Source: Tiliqua scincoides (Eukaryota > Chordata > Lepidosauria > Squamata > Scincidae). Taken from it: DNA of 64,000 nt. Within the stretch, counting starts at the first letter, position 1, and every line of letters begins with the position of its first letter. The DNA lies in assembly GCF_035046505.1 (NCBI RefSeq), contig NC_089821.1:10802848-10866847 (forward strand). Direction: 5' to 3'. The position numbers and the translations under genes were made by a program. The notes under the pieces were generated by a model. It was not told the origin of the DNA. It did not search any database and saw nothing but the letters and a program-made list of their open reading frames with translations. Below are positions 10,939 to 39,822 of the stretch, in pieces.

Positions 10939-12560
10939 AGTAGGAGGAGCAGAGGCTGGCAGATCAGGCCCTCTGAGAGGAATTTTATCAGGGCGTACAA
11001 AGTTTCTTTTGGGCCCCTTTTGTAGTGGAATAGCGGAAGATCTGGCGAGGAGGTAGAATGTGGTGTCTGCAGTGGCCCCTTTCAGAGTTAAGGCCTGGGC
11101 TTTCAGTAAAGGGTGTGCTGCACAGCTGCAGCCACTAGAGGCAATGAGGTACCTAAGGAGCACCTGAGGCAGGAAGGGTTTGTGGGTTGTAGAAGGAGTG
11201 CAGGTTGGAGATAGGAGACTGACTTACTTTGGAATCTGACCTTGGACTGTGACTTGGCTTATTGACTTTGGCTTGGACACTCTGACTGACTTTGTAATTA
11301 ACGGACTGCTGGAACAGACTGCTGGAGACACTAGAGTTTGGTGTGTGGCTGCTGTGCCCAAGACCTGCTGAGGACCAAGGGTCTGCTGTAGTGGCGGGAG
11401 GCTGCTGGCAGGAGAGAGGACCTCTGCAGGTTGAACAGGTGAGCTACCCTGGAGATGGGGTCCAGCAGGACTGCAGGGCAGAACCAGGGTCATTTGTTGG
11501 GGGAAAGAAGGGGAGCTAATTTGCTTAAAGTGGGCATAATTCTCCAGGCAGAGCTTGGACTGGGAATCTGCCAAAACACCTTTGCAAAGTAGGAGGGGTG
11601 AAACAGAGCTGGGGAGGGTGGTGATGGGCAAGCAGAATAGGGGCAAGGAGGGGTGAAACAGGTTAGGGGGAGTGTAAAGACAGCTGGAAAAGTCTTTGGA
11701 ACCCAGGTCTACCAACCCATGTGGCATCAGTAGTGTCCCCAGCACCCTGTGCAGGCAATAAGTCTGAGTAGATAAAAAAACATAAGATCCTAGGAAATTT
11801 CTAGGGCCCCTCCTTTGGCTCCTGGGCCCCCCCTTTGGACCCTGGGCCCCAGTACAAATTACCCCCTTTACCCCCCTCTCCTAGGCCCTGTGGCAGATCA
11901 TTGGGAAGGGGGAGATGCATTTGACATGCTGCTTCAGGTGTCAGGAGGTCTTTGGTTCCCTCTGTAACTATCCCTTTGCCAACTCAAAAGTTCTGTGGAA
12001 AAGAACCCAAAAACCTGAGAGAATAAGAGGCAAATACTGTACGTTTCTGTTCAAATGAACCTAGGCTTCCAGATGAATGGGGCTGCTTACATGAGGAGAA
12101 AAATATCATGTGTCAGCCAGCCCTTAGGAAACGTGGAGATAGAGGACTCTGATGGCTATTTCTTACTCACTGAAAAAAACCATTCCTTATCATGACTAGT
12201 ATGTTACTCATGGGTAATAATCACTAATTTGAATTCAGGTAGCCAATGATTATGACATTGCTCACTGAGCTGGCAACCAGCTGGGGATCCAGAAATGAAT
12301 ACTTAGGTCAACCTGGAATTCAAAGTTTGTGGGATGCATATGGGAAAACACCAGAGGTCATCATCAGCTTTGAGAAAACATCAACAGTCAACTCTCATCA
12401 TCAACTGGAATGAGTGACAATATTATTGTGCATTCAATCAGAGCTTTGTTGGTGAGAATAATTTGATGCAAATTGCACAAGTAATCAAGAACTACAACAG
12501 AGCTCTCATGGTTAATAATTTATCGCAAGTGTTTGAATTCAGCCCAGACTTCTGCTTTCA
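10939..12560. other. Unclassified repetitive flank
   Basis: No exon is recognised. The GC-rich piece 11800-11890, with repeated gggcccc...tttgg blocks, and the segment after 10960 look like decayed transposon sequence without definable ends. A minus-strand frame of 173 codons at 11224-11745 has no recognisable domain and a composition typical of a chance ORF. Confidence 0.35.
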
Positions 12561-12565
12561 GAACT

Positions 12566-12705
12566 CCTTAAGAACATAAGAACAGCCCTGCTGGATCAGG
12601 CCAAAGGCCCATCTAGTCCAGCTTCCTGTATCTCACAGTGGTCCACCAAATGTCTCAGGGAGCACCTGCATCCTGGCGCCCTCCCTTGCATCTGGCATTC
12701 CTATA
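12566..12705 (-). mobile_element. CR1 3' end fragment, single unit
   Basis: Reverse-oriented CR1 3' terminus beginning taagaacataagaacagccc and running about 140 bp into the ctcccttgcatctggcattc segment. It is a solitary unit, unlike the tandem ends elsewhere in this window. Confidence 0.8.
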
Positions 12706-12742
12706 TGACTTTTGTCTGATACACTGAAATTCAATTTGCATT

Positions 12743-12833
12743 CAGATCCTATCTACACTTACCTGGGAGTAAGCCCCATTGACTATAATGTGACTTACTT
12801 CTGAGGGGACAAGCATAGCATAGGGCTGCAGGT
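12743..12833. repeat. Short ~90-bp palindromic element
   Basis: One of six full copies of a small palindrome, with aatcctat at one end, a centre around taagccccattga...tgacttact, and tagggctgcag at the other. Other copies are at 28912, 44870, 46677, 47302 and 54972. It is non-coding, and the superfamily is unknown to me. Confidence 0.55.
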
Positions 12834-13310
12834 CCCCCCATATCAATGCAGCAGTGCCAGCACAGCTTGTGCTGCCCCCTGCAAGGATGCTGGAGGTCTC
12901 TGCCAAGTCACAGACCTTCGTTCCTTTGCCTTGGGGAAAGCCCCAGCAACCACAATGGAGCAACTTGGGTCTGTGCCTGCTAAATAACTGGTGTAAGTCC
13001 ATCTTGCCTTGTGTCAGTGGATTGGGCCCAGGAAGGGGGATAGGATATGGTGTGTGTTGCTGCCTCTGATCCTTCCCCTCCCAGACTTGATCCACCCTCC
13101 CCTGCCCTATTACACCTACTCCTTCCTTTCTCCTGCCCCTTTCCGCACCCATGCTGGCTTATCTGCTCCAGTGCATGCCACTCCTTGCACTGGTGCCAGT
13201 GGGATGGTGCAGGCCTTGCCGCCAGGACTCTGAACTGGCACACTGTGGCAACATACTTTAGACAGCACTTGCATCAGAGTGCACACTCTGCTGGCACAAG
13301 TGGGGGATAG
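12834..13310. repeat. GC-rich MITE-like block
   Basis: Contains the cagtgccag...ggggaaagccc and gtgccagtgggatgg blocks. It resembles the GC-rich elements at 52455-52835 and 56805-57060. It ends near gaattgggca, compatible with the GGATTGGGC terminus of that group. The open frames on both strands are low-complexity shadows. Confidence 0.4.
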
Positions 13311-13337
13311 AATTGGGCAATTAATCTCTATCATAAA

Positions 13338-13732
13338 TATCACTAATTATAGTGCATGTAACACAGGCCAACACGCATTTTGCTTCCTTAAATGTTACAC
13401 CAATTCCTGCGTATATTTGGGGTGCTGATTCCAAAAATGGCATCCGTTTTGCCCTCTCATGTCTAGTTTTGGAGATACAGTATAGCTTCTTTAGTGCATG
13501 GTTCAAGCAGCTTCCTCATGAGGAAGCCTACACCATGGCTTCCTCATGAGGAAGCTACTTGAACCAGTCACTAAAAAGGCTATACTATATCTCCAAAACT
13601 AGATGTGATAGGGCAAAACGGATGCCATTTTTGGAATCAGCACCCCAAATTCATATCAAACCACCATAAAGTTTGGGAAAAACTTTTCTGAGGCCCTCAG
13701 TTTTGTAGGCCTGTATAATTAGAGCGTAATTA
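13338..13732. repeat. Long near-perfect hairpin
   Basis: Arms of about 120 bp (about 13412-13526 and about 13537-13652) are inverted copies of each other with few mismatches, separated by ctacaccatg. Shared blocks include tggggtgctgattcc, aaaatggcatccgttttgc and cttcctcatgaggaagc. A weaker outer match (aattata...caggcc) extends it to about 13338-13732. This is the structure of a foldback MITE. A transcript would form a long double-stranded stem. Confidence 0.8.
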
Positions 13733-13797
13733 TCACGAAACATATTGGGGTAAGAACTTGAATTCAAGCTAAGGGGGGGAAAAAATAGGGTACAGTA

Positions 13798-13866
13798 TTT
13801 CATATATACAGGAAGCCCTCACTTAATGTTGTTTTGTACAACACTGTTTCACTTTTACATTGATGG
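13798..13866 (+). mobile_element. Tc1/mariner-like MITE fragment
   Basis: Starts TACAGGAAGCCCTCACTTAA, the form of a pogo/Tigger-type terminus. Compare CAGGTGTGCACTACTTAAC at 33705. The other end is missing. Confidence 0.4.
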
Positions 13867-13924
13867 AAAAATTTGATCCCTGCCCATGGTATCCCTGCCC
13901 ATTGGGCTGCCCTCTCCCAGCTGT

Positions 13925-14083
13925 TACCAGCTGCAGCGACTGTTACCCTGCACATGCCCGATCTCGTCTGATCTTGGAAGCTAAGCAGGGTCAGGTATGG
14001 TTAGTATTTGGATGGGAGACTGCCTGGGAATACCAGGTGCTGTAGGCTTATACCATAGTCTTTCGAGACTGAAGGTTGCCAAC
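13925..14083 (+). mobile_element. 5S-rRNA-derived SINE, copy 1
   Basis: About 13944-14049 matches vertebrate 5S rRNA, including the internal promoter blocks (gaagctaagcagggtc, ggttagtatttggatgggag, gcctgggaatacc). The 3' tail taccatagtctttcgagact is the same as that of the RTE copies in this window. An 11-bp duplication ctcccagctgt flanks it (13914-13924, 14084-14094). It is a retroposed SINE, not a 5S gene: the 5S 5' end is altered and a non-5S tail is fused on. Confidence 0.88.
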
Positions 14084-14094
14084 CTCCCAGCTGT

Positions 14095-14775
14095 CCTGCC
14101 AAAAGGAGGCCCCACTTCCACGCAGTCCTCCCCTCCATCTTCTATCTCCCGCTTCAACATCTTACCACCACCTGTCCAGAGACCAGCGCAGCACGCCACC
14201 GCTGGTCTCTGCCAGTTTGTGAGGATGTTGCCTCCCAAGCCACTGCAGTTGAGCTGCCAGCCATTGCATTGGTTGCCTCACTGTGCTTGCTGGTCCCCAG
14301 CACCTTCTGACTTCTGCCCACAAAATATGTGTTCCGCTAGCAAAACGAGAGAATAGATTTGGGCTGTTAATTTCAGTGTCGCAGATATGCAGCCCCTTGT
14401 TTAATAAGTCAGAAATAAGTCCCACTGTTTTCAAAGGGAGCTGCGTCTAGAAAGAGTCTTAGAACTCAAATCTAAATGAGTTCTACACAAAACAAACTTT
14501 GTTATAATTTGGGAATTTGAACTGTGCCAAAGGCATCACTGAGTCATCATCTTTGTTTTCTGACCCTGTCAAAGTGCTTAAGAAATAGGCTCAAAGGAAA
14601 GATTTGGCTCTTTTAGCAAATCCTATGAGGCATTCTTTTCTTTCAGAACTCACTCATATTTTAAAAGGTCTAGACATTAGAAAATGACCTTTAAAAACCT
14701 TTTAAATCAGTGTGTTTAAAACAAGGCCCATTTTAAAGAGGCATAAACAAAATACATAGCTACACTAGGAGACAT
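14095..14775. other. Unassigned flank
   Basis: No exon or repeat recognised. The cytosine-rich portion (14095-14350) has chance open frames on both strands. Confidence 0.35.
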
Positions 14776-14779
14776 TGGC

Positions 14780-14919
14780 TGGCAACCTTCAGTCTCGAAA
14801 GACTATGGTAGAAGCCTACAGCACCCAGTATTCCCAGGTGGTCTCCCATCCAAGTACTAACCAGGCCTGACCCTGCTTAGCTTCTGAGATCAGACAAGAT
14901 CAGGCATGTGCAGGGTACA
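14780..14919 (-). mobile_element. 5S-rRNA-derived SINE, copy 2
   Basis: Reverse-oriented copy: tail ggcaaccttcagtctcgaaa, then the 5S body (ggtctcccatcc, ccctgcttagcttctgag), ending in gcatgtgcagggta. It is more diverged from 5S than copies 1 and 4. Confidence 0.85.
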
Positions 14920-14987
14920 CTCTTCTTATAGACATGTGGCTTAAAAAAATCTAATTTACTAAATTCATATGTTGACTCCCTCTCTAA

Positions 14988-15297
14988 GGCCCAATCCTAT
15001 CCAACTTTCAAGCTCCAGTGTAGCTGCAGTGCAGCCTCGTGGTAAGAAAACACATGTTCCCATATATTGAGAAGGCCCCAGTGACTGCCCCACCACCACA
15101 GGATGCAATGCACACCTCACAGGCACAACTGCACCTGTATATTGTATATTGGCAACCTTCAGTCTCGAAAGACTATGGTATCGCACTCTGAAAGGTGGTT
15201 CTGGCACAGCGTCTAGTGTGGCTGAAAAGGCCAATCCGGGAGTGACAATCCCTTCCACAACTGCACCAGTACTGGAAAATTGAATAGGACTGGCCCA
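14988..15297. mobile_element. Palindrome-ended MITE type A, split by an RTE tail
   Basis: Left end ggcccaatcctatccaactt, right end ggaaaattgaataggactgg (inverted). The interior matches the copies at 37676, 47786, 52275 and 55064. A 121-bp RTE fragment (15136-15256) lies inside it. Confidence 0.65.
15136..15256 (-). mobile_element. RTE-type LINE 3' tail
   Basis: Only the last ~108 bp of the RTE family plus a short tatacaatataca tail. It is flanked by an 11-bp duplication acaactgcacc (15125-15135, 15257-15267). The duplication and 3' tail show that it entered by target-primed reverse transcription. Confidence 0.82.
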
Positions 15298-16040
15298 CTA
15301 GTTGTCTACATAATTTTAAGCTGTCTCTTCAGTTTAAATGCATTTCTAACACTCTTAAGTTAAATCACTATTTGCTTTCACAGGCATCATTATCTTTTAG
15401 CACAAAATTGGTTTTAAATCAGTCCCACCGAAAATTCTCACTGTTACATTAAAGGGGGGCTTTAAAGTGTGTGAAAATCTCCCTTTCCTTCCTTTGCGGC
15501 TAAAGCTATGATGCCCTCCAGTGGTTGACGGTTTCATGCTAAATGTATGTCATGCAGTGGTAAACCTTCAGGGACTTGCCTATGCTAAGTTGCATCAATA
15601 TTTGATCGGGATAGTTATTCAGGTTGCATAACCAGTCATTTTTATCATCTTTCTCCATTCAGGGAATTTAATGAAAATATTAATCATCAGAAGCTTATAA
15701 CAAACATGCAGGATGCCAGAATGACAATGTGCAACATCTCACACATTTGAACAATGACTTTGTAGATTGGAAAGAGAAACTTTGGTTGCCCAGACTTGCA
15801 TTCCAAGAGATGTAAAGCTTAATCATACCTCAAGCACAAAACATGACAGGAGATTATACCTACTAATCCAACTTTTGACAAGACACTATTTTCTGTAACC
15901 ATTTAATCTGCAGTGCAGTCTAATAACAAATTAAATGTTGTTGCCTGCAGAGCTAGGATACTCCAACTAACTTTTGTAACATGAAAAGTTTTGAATTTTT
16001 CTATCTACCCTTAAGTGATGGGAGGAGTGAACATGTCCCT
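15298..16040. other. Unassigned flank
   Basis: AT-rich sequence without recognised exon or repeat homology. Confidence 0.35.
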
Positions 16041-16046
16041 TTATGC

Positions 16047-16455
16047 CAGGGGTTCCCAACCTGTGGTCCATGGACCACAGATGGTCTGCAAGACCCTGAA
16101 AAGAGGTCCCCGAGATCTCAGGAAAAAAGGATGATTGTCTTCTATCACTTCCAGCATCTGGCTGAAGGAGTGCTCCCCCACAGACCACCAGAGTGGGTAG
16201 AGAACGGACACCTGCAGCCACAGCCAGCACTTCCAGCATCTTGCCAAGTGAGCACTCCCCCATGCACAACCAATGAGGGCAGCGAATGGACTGTCAGTGG
16301 TCAGCCAGTCCATTCTCTGCCCTCTCTGGTAGTCTGTGGGGAAGCTTTCGCTCAGCAAGAGACTTCCCCGTGGACCACCAGAAAGGATGGAGAACGGACT
16401 GCCCACAGCTGGCACTTCCAGTGTTTCGCAATCTCTTCTCCATGAACTACCAAAT
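16047..16455. mobile_element. hAT-like MITE (CAGGGGTTCCCAACC start)
   Basis: Starts CAGGGGTTCCCAACCTGTGG, a classical hAT-Charlie-like terminus. The interior holds three imperfect internal repeats of an accaccag...agaacgga...cttccag block. The right end is not clean, so the boundary near 16455 is approximate. Confidence 0.5.
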
Positions 16456-16689
16456 TTAATGTATTTTTTGGGGGTGCATTTGTGAAGGTGCATTTGTGAA
16501 GTGTGGTCACAAGAACTCTGAACACACGGCGAAAACAGAGCAGATTAAAATGTCAAATACTGTGCAGTAGCATAAAAGTTAAAAAAAAAAAAAACATTAG
16601 GAAGGGGTCCCTAAGGAGTGCTTCCCCCCTAACGAGTGCTTTCCTCAGTGAAGGCCAGTTAAAAGCAGAAGGGCCTTCAATCCTTGCTG

Positions 16690-17040
16690 GAAACCATATA
16701 CTGAAGAGGTTGTCCTCAGATTTTCCGGAAGCTGGTTCCAAAAGTGTGGTGCCACAACAGAGAAGGCTCTACAGCTTACCACCATCCCCATGACTTCAGA
16801 TGGCAGAGGTATTCTGAGAAGAACCCTCTCTGATGACCACAGGGGAAGCGCAAGAATATAAAGGGAAAGGTGGTCCTTGTGGTGTCTGGTCCTATGCTGT
16901 ATAGGGCTTCAAAGGTCATTGCCAACATCTTGAATTGATTCCTTTCCTTGGAAAGGAACGGGCATCCAATGTAGCCGCTAGAGCAACAGCATGGCAGATT
17001 CTGTATGCCAAATCCCAGTGTCTATTATTAGATATAAAAA
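16690..17040. mobile_element. LINE-derived fragment, family unsure
   Basis: Includes ggaagctggttccaaaagtgtggtg as consecutive short blocks and ...cttgaattgattcc...gcatccaatgtag, which recur in squamate LINE 3' regions in my recollection. No frame is intact, and assignment to L2 or another clade is not secure. Confidence 0.3.
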
Positions 17041-17880
17041 TACTGTACATACTTGCCTGTAAGTCAAGGAATTTCTGCTAATAAATCAAGTGTAAAACAT
17101 CTCCTCCTACAAGTCACTCTGGTCAGGGCTATTCAGTTAGGCAGAAGAAGCCCAGAGGAGAGCAAGAGGACAATGCAGAGATAATTTGTCTCCAGGGCAA
17201 CCAGAGCCTTAGTCTCTGCAAGCTGAAGCTAAAGTTAACCCTTTCACTCCTTCCTCCTGAGAAAAATGTAAGCCAGGGCTCAAGGCTTCCATTTAAATTA
17301 AGCAAGCCTCCTTCTCTTTGGCAGGATCACACCCAACTCTTCTGTACCATTTGCTCTGTTTTGCAAATTTTACATTTTGCACCACTTTGCAAATGTTTGG
17401 CAGAGGTTTGGTTTTGAACAGATGTAATCCTCATTTCCATCTGAAACAAAATCCAAGGCTACAATTCAGTGTACCATTACTAAAGAATAACATCCATGGA
17501 AAGCAATGGGTCTACTTCTGAGTAAATCAGTTGCAACCAGGTGTAGCTGAGCTTGCTCACACTCAGTTCTTGTTGCTTGTCTCTCTGCTGTGAATTGAAC
17601 TGCACACTCCCAGTTATGTGTTGTATGCTGTATGTAGAGCCTTTGGTTTAACACACCAGGCACTATAAAAAAGGATTTGATTAATGGTGCTGCCAGTATG
17701 ATGTTTACAATGCACTTACTCTGATAGTGTTTACAAAAGAGGTTGTGAAGACCAGAATTTAAAAAGTTAATAAATAAAAATGCCTCTTATGATCTTTTAC
17801 TAAATTTTTAAGAAATTAGAGACTGTACATTTATTCACCATTACTGGTACGTTATTTTTCAGGATCTGGCCTCACATAAA
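17041..17880. other. Unassigned flank
   Basis: Starts with an AT-rich patch resembling a Tc1/mariner end (gtacatacttgcctgtaagtc). Otherwise I see nothing assignable. Confidence 0.3.
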
Positions 17881-17889
17881 ATCAGACAA

Positions 17890-18414
17890 AATTATAGTCA
17901 GGTTCATCTACTCCAGCTTCATGTGGTCTACCAGATGCCTCAGGGAACACATGAGACAAAAAGAGGGCATCCTGGTGCCCCTCTTTGCATCTGGCATTCC
18001 GAGGTAACCCACTTCTAAAGTCAGGAACTTGCATATACCTGTCATGACTGGTAACCTGTGATGGACCTTTCCTCCAGAAATTTTTCCAATCCTCTCTTAA
18101 AGGCTTCTAGGCAAGATACCATCACAACTTCCTGTGGCAAGAAGTTCCACAGACTAATTAAATGCTGGGTAAAGAATTATTTTCTTTTATCTGTCCTAAA
18201 TCTCCTGACAATTTTAGTGCATGACACCCTAACAGGTTCCGGTGTTGTGTCAGAGGGAAAAGAGCATTTCTCTATCCACTCTATCCTCCCCTGCATAATT
18301 TTGTATGTCTCAATCATGTCTCCTCTCAGGTGCCTCTTTTCCAGACTGAAGAGCCACAAAATTGTAGCCTTTCCTCTTAAGAGAGGTGCCTCAGCCCAGT
18401 AATCATTTTGGTCG
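17890..18414 (-). mobile_element. CR1 3' fragment
   Basis: Minus-strand CR1 C-terminal coding and 3' UTR. From 18414 downward it reads ...YEE, then RRHLRGDMIETYKIMQG, the NTRT-like turn and the SLPQ...FKR block, then the 3' UTR. It is older and more diverged than the 6798-10753 copy. Confidence 0.75.
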
Positions 18415-18945
18415 CTCTCAGAATTCTGTCCAATTCCCTTTTAAAGACGTCTAGGCCAGATGCCATCATCACATCTTGTGGCAAGGAGTTCCACAGACTT
18501 CCCAGCGGGAACATGAAGTTCGTAACCATCCTGGCTTGTGACCTGCGATGGACTTTTCCTCCAGAAATCTGTCCAATCCCCTTTGAAAGGTATCTAGGTA
18601 AGGTGCTATCACCACATCCAGTGGCAAGGAGTTCCACAGAGTTCCCAGCAGGAATGCAAAGTCCATACCCATCACGGCTCATGACGTGATGGACTTTCCC
18701 TCCAGATCCCCTTTGAAGGCATCCCCTTTGTAAGGCGTCCAGGCCAGACGCCATCACCACATCCTGTGGCAGGGAGTTCCACAGGCTTCCCAGCAAGAAC
18801 ACGAAGTCTGTACCCATCACAGCTTGTGACCAGCAATGGACTTTCCCTCCAGAAGTCTGTGCAATTCCCTTTTGAGGCGTCCAGGCCAGACACCACCACG
18901 TCCTGTGGCAGGGCGTTCCACAGGCTTCCACAGTGCAGTAGAGTC
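18415..18945 (-). repeat. CR1-derived minisatellite upstream of FAM98B
   Basis: Four tandem units of about 135-150 bp start near 18424, 18569, 18705 and 18856. Each repeats the CR1 C-terminal coding stretch (LWNSLPQDV, FKRGLD, FLEEKS) and the first bases of the 3' UTR, on the minus strand. Long open frames here, up to 403 codons at 18672-19883, merely read through the repeats, the CpG island and exon 1 in antisense. They are not called as genes. Confidence 0.75.
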
Positions 18946-19114
18946 ATCCCCATGAGGCGTTGTGTGCGCTGCTCAGTGGCCAGTGCTGCTGGTGGGGGGG
19001 GGGAGAGAGGAAGAAGAAGGGAGGAAGGCGCCTCCTCGCCATGGCTGACTCTGCCTGGAGGGGCTCTGCCCGGACAGCGCTGCTCTAGGAGCCCAACGTG
19101 CGGGAAGCGGGGTC

Positions 19115-19425
19115 GGCCGGATCGCTTTGAGTGTGACACCGGGCGGAGCGGGGCCAGCGGGGCGGCCGGACCGCTTTGAGTGGGAAACAGAGCGGGGGCG
19201 GGGCCAGCGGGGAGGCGGGGCCGCTTTTGTTGCGTCATCGAGAGGGGCCGTGGCCAGCGGGGTGTCTGAGCCGCTTTGAGCGGGATACTGGGTGGGGGCG
19301 GGGCCGCTTGTGTTGCGTCATCGAGAGGGGGCGTGGCCAGCGGGGCCGCTTTGAGCGGGACACTGAGGGGGGCGGCCGGGCTGCTTTGAGTGGGGCACCG
19401 AGCGGGGGCGGGGCCAGAGCAGCGC
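19115..19425 (+). repeat. GC-box minisatellite in the FAM98B promoter
   Basis: About seven diverged units of 34-52 bp, each with a form of ccgctttgagtgggacaccg followed by agcgggggcggggccagcgg. Two units (near 19226 and 19309) instead carry gttgcgtcatcgagagg, which contains TTGCGTCA. The array ends directly upstream of the start codon. Confidence 0.75.
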
Positions 19426-19435
19426 AGGGGCCGCC

Positions 19436-37534
<18,099 letters not shown>

Positions 37535-37602
37535 TGCCTTTAATGGACATAAGGTAATGCCACTAATGGATGCTTCCTGTTTACTGGGTGCAGGAGGCCC
37601 AG

Positions 37603-37608
37603 AATAAA
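37603..37608 (+). terminator. FAM98B: Proximal poly(A) signal of FAM98B
   Basis: AATAAA lies 69 bases past the stop codon, followed by a GT-rich stretch (tggtgtctgagctgtgt). Further signals exist downstream, e.g. 39860-39865 in gacaaataaaagtactg, so longer 3' UTRs are possible. Confidence 0.55.
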
Positions 37609-37675
37609 TTATAGCAGACTTAGCATCATGGTGTCTGAGCTGTGTAGGTCCTCTTTATTGATAAATTACTACATT

Positions 37676-37857
37676 TAGGATTTTCTATCCAACTTTCCAG
37701 CTTTGATGCAGCTGTGCCAACAGAGCATAGACGGTATCCTATGGTGGGGGAGCAGTCATGGAAGCCTTCTCAAGATAAGGGAATGTTTGTTCCCTTCCTT
37801 CGAGGATGCATTGCTGCCACATCGGCACTGGGAAGTTGGATAGGATTGGGCCCTTGG
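37676..37857. mobile_element. MITE type A
   Basis: ctatccaactttccagcttt at the left, ggaagttggataggattggg (inverted) at the right. The aagggaatgtttgttccctt inner palindrome is typical of the family. Confidence 0.65.
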
Positions 37858-38504
37858 TTTACAATTAACTGTTACGCACAGGATAGATTTCCTACACAAA
37901 TACTACTCCCGTTTAATGAAACTGCATGACCTCTACACTTGTGCCACCTAATGCCGTTTTATGTTGTTGGAAGCCCTGATTGGTGGAGAATTTGTGTTGT
38001 ATATATGCAACCTTCTGTGCTGAATGACATCCAAGTAGCAAACTTGTCATATATGGAATGGCCCTAAAATGATTTTTGTCAAGTGAAAAAATCTGATGTA
38101 TTAAAGAAGTCGCAATTACTGTTGACACTGATATGTACCTTAGTCTGGATTGTTCTGGATCTGGATTGTTATTTAATAGAACAAATTCCAGAAGTAGGAA
38201 TTAAAAATGACTTTTTTTTTAAGTGTTCAGATATCAGTTATTGCCTTTTACAAATAATGCAAAAGCTAGAATTGGCCTTCTGTCTTCTCAAAATGCTTAT
38301 GGAAAAATATGGCCTCACCAGCTGGAATATGCATTTCTGGTTAAAAATAGAACTCTAAAGAGTTTTCCATGAAAATGCAGATGGCAGCAGCCTGCACTGT
38401 TTGTATATACAGTGAGATTGCAGTGAGAAAATGCCACCCTCATAGGAGAAATGGGACATTTCATAAGAATTACTCCAGGACCCTTTTCCAGAAATTCTCA
38501 CACT
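37858..38504. other. Intergenic or FAM98B 3' UTR
   Basis: AT-rich, with no recognised coding sequence or transposon. Confidence 0.35.
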
Positions 38505-38512
38505 AACTAGGT

Positions 38513-38819
38513 CAGGGGTCTCCAAACTTTTTGGCCAGAGGGCTGCATCAAATGTCTGGCACAGTTTTGAGGGCCCAAAAAAAAATTTAATTATAAAATT
38601 TATATAATTAAATTAGAGATGGAACTTAGATGTGTGAATAAATGAATGAATGAATGGGCTGATTCATTCAACGTCTCTGGCCCTTAGAACACCCTCCAGA
38701 TGCAACCAGAGCATAGTTCCAGTCGTGTTTGGCAAAGTGGACCAGGGACTTTCAGGGGACAAGAGGCTGGCCACGGGCCAGATAGAGACTGGCCGCTGGC
38801 CAGGGTTTGGAGACCCCAG
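38513..38819. mobile_element. hAT-type MITE family C
   Basis: Termini CAGGGGTCTCCAAAC and inverted CTGGGGTCTCCAAAC. Perfect 8-bp duplication AACTAGGT (38505-38512, 38820-38827). Contains an ATGA microsatellite near 38640-38656. Confidence 0.9.
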
Positions 38820-38827
38820 AACTAGGT

Positions 38828-39649
38828 AGCCCTCAACCTACTTGTTTCATACTCTGCAAATAGCAGCCTGTTCAAAAGCAATACAAAATATCTGCATGAG
38901 TGGATGTGCGTGGAAACAACACATGAATACGTTCCCCTACTTTACTCCATCTTTGACTTGCATAGCCTTGGTCCACATTATGAGTGACCAGCCCCAGGAA
39001 TTGTTTTAAACAAGCACTTTCTGATCTGTGCAGCAAGCAGAAGAAAGTTTTTTCAGGAGCTCCAGGCTTGTTTGCCATCTATAAGGCCTCGGTCTCTCCT
39101 GCCCTTTGTCCTCAATGAAATAATTATGATTTTCCTGCTTTGTCTTTTGCTGACTTACATGCGTATGCTTCATAAGCTAAAATGTGGGCTGTTATATGGA
39201 ACAATGTTATATGGAATGATTTTTAAAACCAGTTTATGGATAGCTCTTCGTATTGCTCTCTGTTGCAAGGGAGTGAAAACCAAGAGAGCTATAACCTGTT
39301 TTTAAGTGAAAAAAATTATTTTTTAAACATTCCCTAGCCTCCCTAATTTAAAAGACACTTGAGACAAAGCTAACAATCAGCCAGGCCAAATATTGGCAAT
39401 TTGGGTTTTTACACAGTGTGTTTGTTGGTGCTATAGAAAATGCAATAAATGAATCAACAGATTCATTATTAGAACATCTTCTGTAACTCAAACTTTGTAT
39501 ATGTTAAACCTGAATAGAGTATTTTGTAAAGCTGAAGGTTTAAGTGAATAGTTTGGGTTAGGAATTTAGTTTTGTGCTTAGACATTTTCCTTTGTTCTCA
39601 TGTACATCAAATGAATGTTTTTTTGACCACCATCTGAAAAATATTCTGG
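38828..39649. other. Intergenic, unassigned
   Basis: No recognised coding sequence or repeat. Confidence 0.35.
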
Positions 39650-39822
39650 ATAGCATCTCTACTAGTGCTTCCACAGTTAGGGGCTCGCTCCAAGAATGGA
39701 AGAAGCTTTGTGTTCTTGCATGTTTCTTGCATGGCCATGGTCCTTGCAAGAGGTGTTTGCTTGAGCAGAATGCTCCTTTCATTTCTGGAGGGATCTCCTA
39801 GCTGGGATGCTACCCTTTCCAT
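39650..39822. mobile_element. MITE family F, copy 2
   Basis: ggatagcatctctactagtg at the left, inverted as gatgctaccctt after ctcctagctggg at the right. Same plan as 29455-29625. Confidence 0.55.

Noticed and set aside
11224-11745. 173-codon minus-strand frame
   Set aside because: No recognisable domain, low-complexity Leu/Pro/Ser composition and no splice context. Judged a chance ORF.
13942-14049. Possible 5S rRNA gene
   Set aside because: The 5S-like body lacks the correct 5' end, is fused to an RTE tail and is flanked by an 11-bp target duplication. Three similar copies exist, so it is a SINE.
15981-16493. Overlapping 150-codon frames on both strands
   Set aside because: Both lie in an hAT-like MITE with internal repeats and have no domain similarity.
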